A model generated the notes under the pieces. The model saw only the letters and a program-made list of their open reading frames with translations. It searched no databases and was not told the origin of the DNA. Shown piece after piece: positions 5,650-6,981 of a stretch of DNA of 6,981 nt (positions are counted from its first letter, which is position 1; every line of letters begins with the position of its first letter). The stretch spans positions 1 through 6,981 of the forward strand of contig CAJWZG010000153.1 in the NCBI GenBank assembly GCA_913049565.1, read 5' to 3'. A program made the position numbers and the translations under genes. The DNA is from an uncultured Gammaproteobacteria bacterium (lineage in GTDB: Bacteria > Pseudomonadota > Gammaproteobacteria > Pseudomonadales > Azotimanducaceae_A).

Positions 5650-6981
5650 CGGTGGGCTTCGCTGCGGCTTTCGCGCGCCGAGCATCCAGTTCAGTGCGAA
5701 TTACCTCGTAGGCGTTTTCATCCAGCGTAAATCGACTAAATAAAATGGCGCCGATGGTGTAACACACCAGTGGGAAGAGTCCATACAAACTGACCATCGC
5801 GACCTTCACCTGCATGGTCTGCTCAATGTTCGGTACGAAGCCTGCAAAATCCAGCACAAATCCAGTCAGCAACAACATAACGCCAAGTGCGCTTTTGTAG
5901 ACGAAATTCCAAGCCGCAAAGTACGAGCCTTCCTTACGTTCGCCTGTCTTGTATTCGTCATAGTCGATCACGTCGCCCTGTACCGACGGCCCTAGCGTAC
6001 CGCCGCAACCTGCTGCGAGACCCGCAAAGGCAGCAAGAAAGATAATCCAGAACAATCGCTGATCGGGGTTGTCGATAAACGGCAGCGTGAACATACCGCC
6101 GAACGAAATCCCAGTAAGAATCATACCGCCCATCCAAACCTTGATTTTGCCAAAACGCTTGGAAAGCGGTATCCAAATAGGCACAAACAACGATGAGGGG
6201 ATCATGTAGGCCAAAATGATCAGCGGCGCCATCGCTGGGGCGCCAACCACATATTGAGAAACGTACAGGGTTAGCGCAGCGATGGCAGCACTGCCAACAT
6301 TCTCAATAAAGGTGACGGTGATTAGCAGCTTTGCGTGCGGATTCCCCCAGATATCACGGAACGCCTGTATTGGCCCTCCCTGCTGTCGGTTTTGAAACTC
6401 TGGCCGCTCTCTAAGGACAGTGGCTGCATAGATGACCAGTACGACCATTACCGCAATGGCTAGGTACGCCAATTCGCGGGCCAGCAGCCGCACATTTCCG
6501 CCTTCAGAAAACTCCTCATTGATGAGCAGGTACATAGCCCCCAAGGAGAGAATCGACCCGACGGTATAGAATATATGGCGTACCCCAAACAATCGGCTGC
6601 GCTCGTGGTAATCCAAAGACAACTCCGCACCGAGCGCCATATGAGGTACAAAAAATAGAGTCATGGCAGAGTAGAAGCCAATGATCGCAATGGTCATCCA
6701 AAGGGTAAGGTCGGCGCCTTGCAACGTCATTGGTGGCGCAAACACCGCATAAAAACCAATAGAAATCGGTACGCAACTCGCCAAAATCCACGTGCGCCGT
6801 CGCCCAAGACGGAATGTTGTTCGGTCACTGAGATAGCCCGCAAGCGGGTCTGATATCGCATCCCAAATGCGTGAAAGGCTGAAGATGGCCCCCATTACTG
6901 CCGGCGCAATTAGCAGCACATCTGTGGAAAATTTCATCACGTACAGGCTGAGTATCAAGTACATGTAGCCTGCGCCAATGG
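5636..6981 (-). CDS. GPH-family (MFS_2, melibiose-permease-like) cation symporter, N-terminus beyond the window
   Basis: Inner-membrane secondary transporter, about 447 residues visible. The frame is open past the ATG at 6964 to the right edge, and the residues before it (IGAGY) look like helix 1, so the true start is outside. Numbering from that ATG, SRIWDAISDPLAGYLSDRT (31-49) plus RLGRRRTW (52-59) is the GPH signature. Asp35 and Asp39 align with the cation-site Asp55/Asp59 of E. coli MelB, and Lys357 (NFVYKSALG) with MelB Lys377. The second-half block GDVIDYDEYKTGERKEGSYF (330-349) is also diagnostic. MelB sugar-site Asp124 and Trp128 correspond to Phe105 and Met109 (LFFVPHM), so galactoside transport is unlikely and the substrate is unknown. 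The C-terminal tail is charged and Ala/Lys/Arg-rich (about 413-442). No terminator is visible where it converges with the crotonase gene. Confidence 0.9.
   Translation of the reverse strand, partial: IGAGYMYLILSLYVMKFSTDVLLIAPAVMGAIFSLSRIWDAISDPLAGYLSDRTTFRLGRRRTWILASCVPISIGFYAVFAPPMTLQGADLTLWMTIAIIGFYSAMTLFFVPHMALGAELSLDYHERSRLFGVRHIFYTVGSILSLGAMYLLINEEFSEGGNVRLLARELAYLAIAVMVVLVIYAATVLRERPEFQNRQQGGPIQAFRDIWGNPHAKLLITVTFIENVGSAAIAALTLYVSQYVVGAPAMAPLIILAYMIPSSLFVPIWIPLSKRFGKIKVWMGGMILTGISFGGMFTLPFIDNPDQRLFWIIFLAAFAGLAAGCGGTLGPSVQGDVIDYDEYKTGERKEGSYFAAWNFVYKSALGVMLLLTGFVLDFAGFVPNIEQTMQVKVAMVSLYGLFPLVCYTIGAILFSRFTLDENAYEVIRTELDARRAKAAAKPTANAQ

Overview
The window (6,981 bp, moderate GC, compact, short intergenic gaps) reads as ordinary chromosomal DNA of a heterotrophic proteobacterium. 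Protein style and gene mix (acyl-CoA dehydrogenase, crotonase, D-aminoacylase-like amidohydrolase, two MFS carriers) suggest a marine gammaproteobacterium of the Halieaceae/Cellvibrionales kind. That placement is an impression from family content, not a phylogenetic result. I see no rRNA, tRNA, CRISPR, insertion sequence, phage or toxin-antitoxin signature.

Layout, left to right: (1) the 3' three quarters of an acyl-CoA dehydrogenase gene on the + strand, entering from outside the window. (2) A 72-bp convergent gap with a strong 12-bp hairpin at 896-923. (3) A - strand pair: an MFS_3/EntS-type transporter, then, 9 bp after its stop, a large amidohydrolase of the N-acyl-D-amino-acid deacylase group. 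(4) A divergent intergenic region at 4124-4299 carrying a tandem 9-mer and possible promoter elements. (5) A + strand pair: a small polytopic membrane protein resembling the DUF6580 family, then, 15 bp later, an enoyl-CoA hydratase/isomerase-superfamily protein. (6) A GPH-family (MFS_2) cation symporter on the - strand, whose 3' end overlaps the crotonase gene by 14 bp and whose N-terminus lies beyond the right edge.

Functionally this looks like a peripheral catabolic neighbourhood: uptake or export of small organic compounds, hydrolysis of an amide or related bond, and acyl-CoA beta-oxidation-like chemistry. The transcription units point in alternating directions, so one common pathway is a hypothesis. 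The most notable points are the crotonase lacking both glutamates of classical enoyl-CoA hydratase, its tight linkage to a membrane protein of unknown function, the amidohydrolase lacking two histidines of characterised D-aminoacylases, and a melibiose-permease relative that keeps the cation-site residues but not the sugar-site ones. I found no convincing novel multi-gene system.
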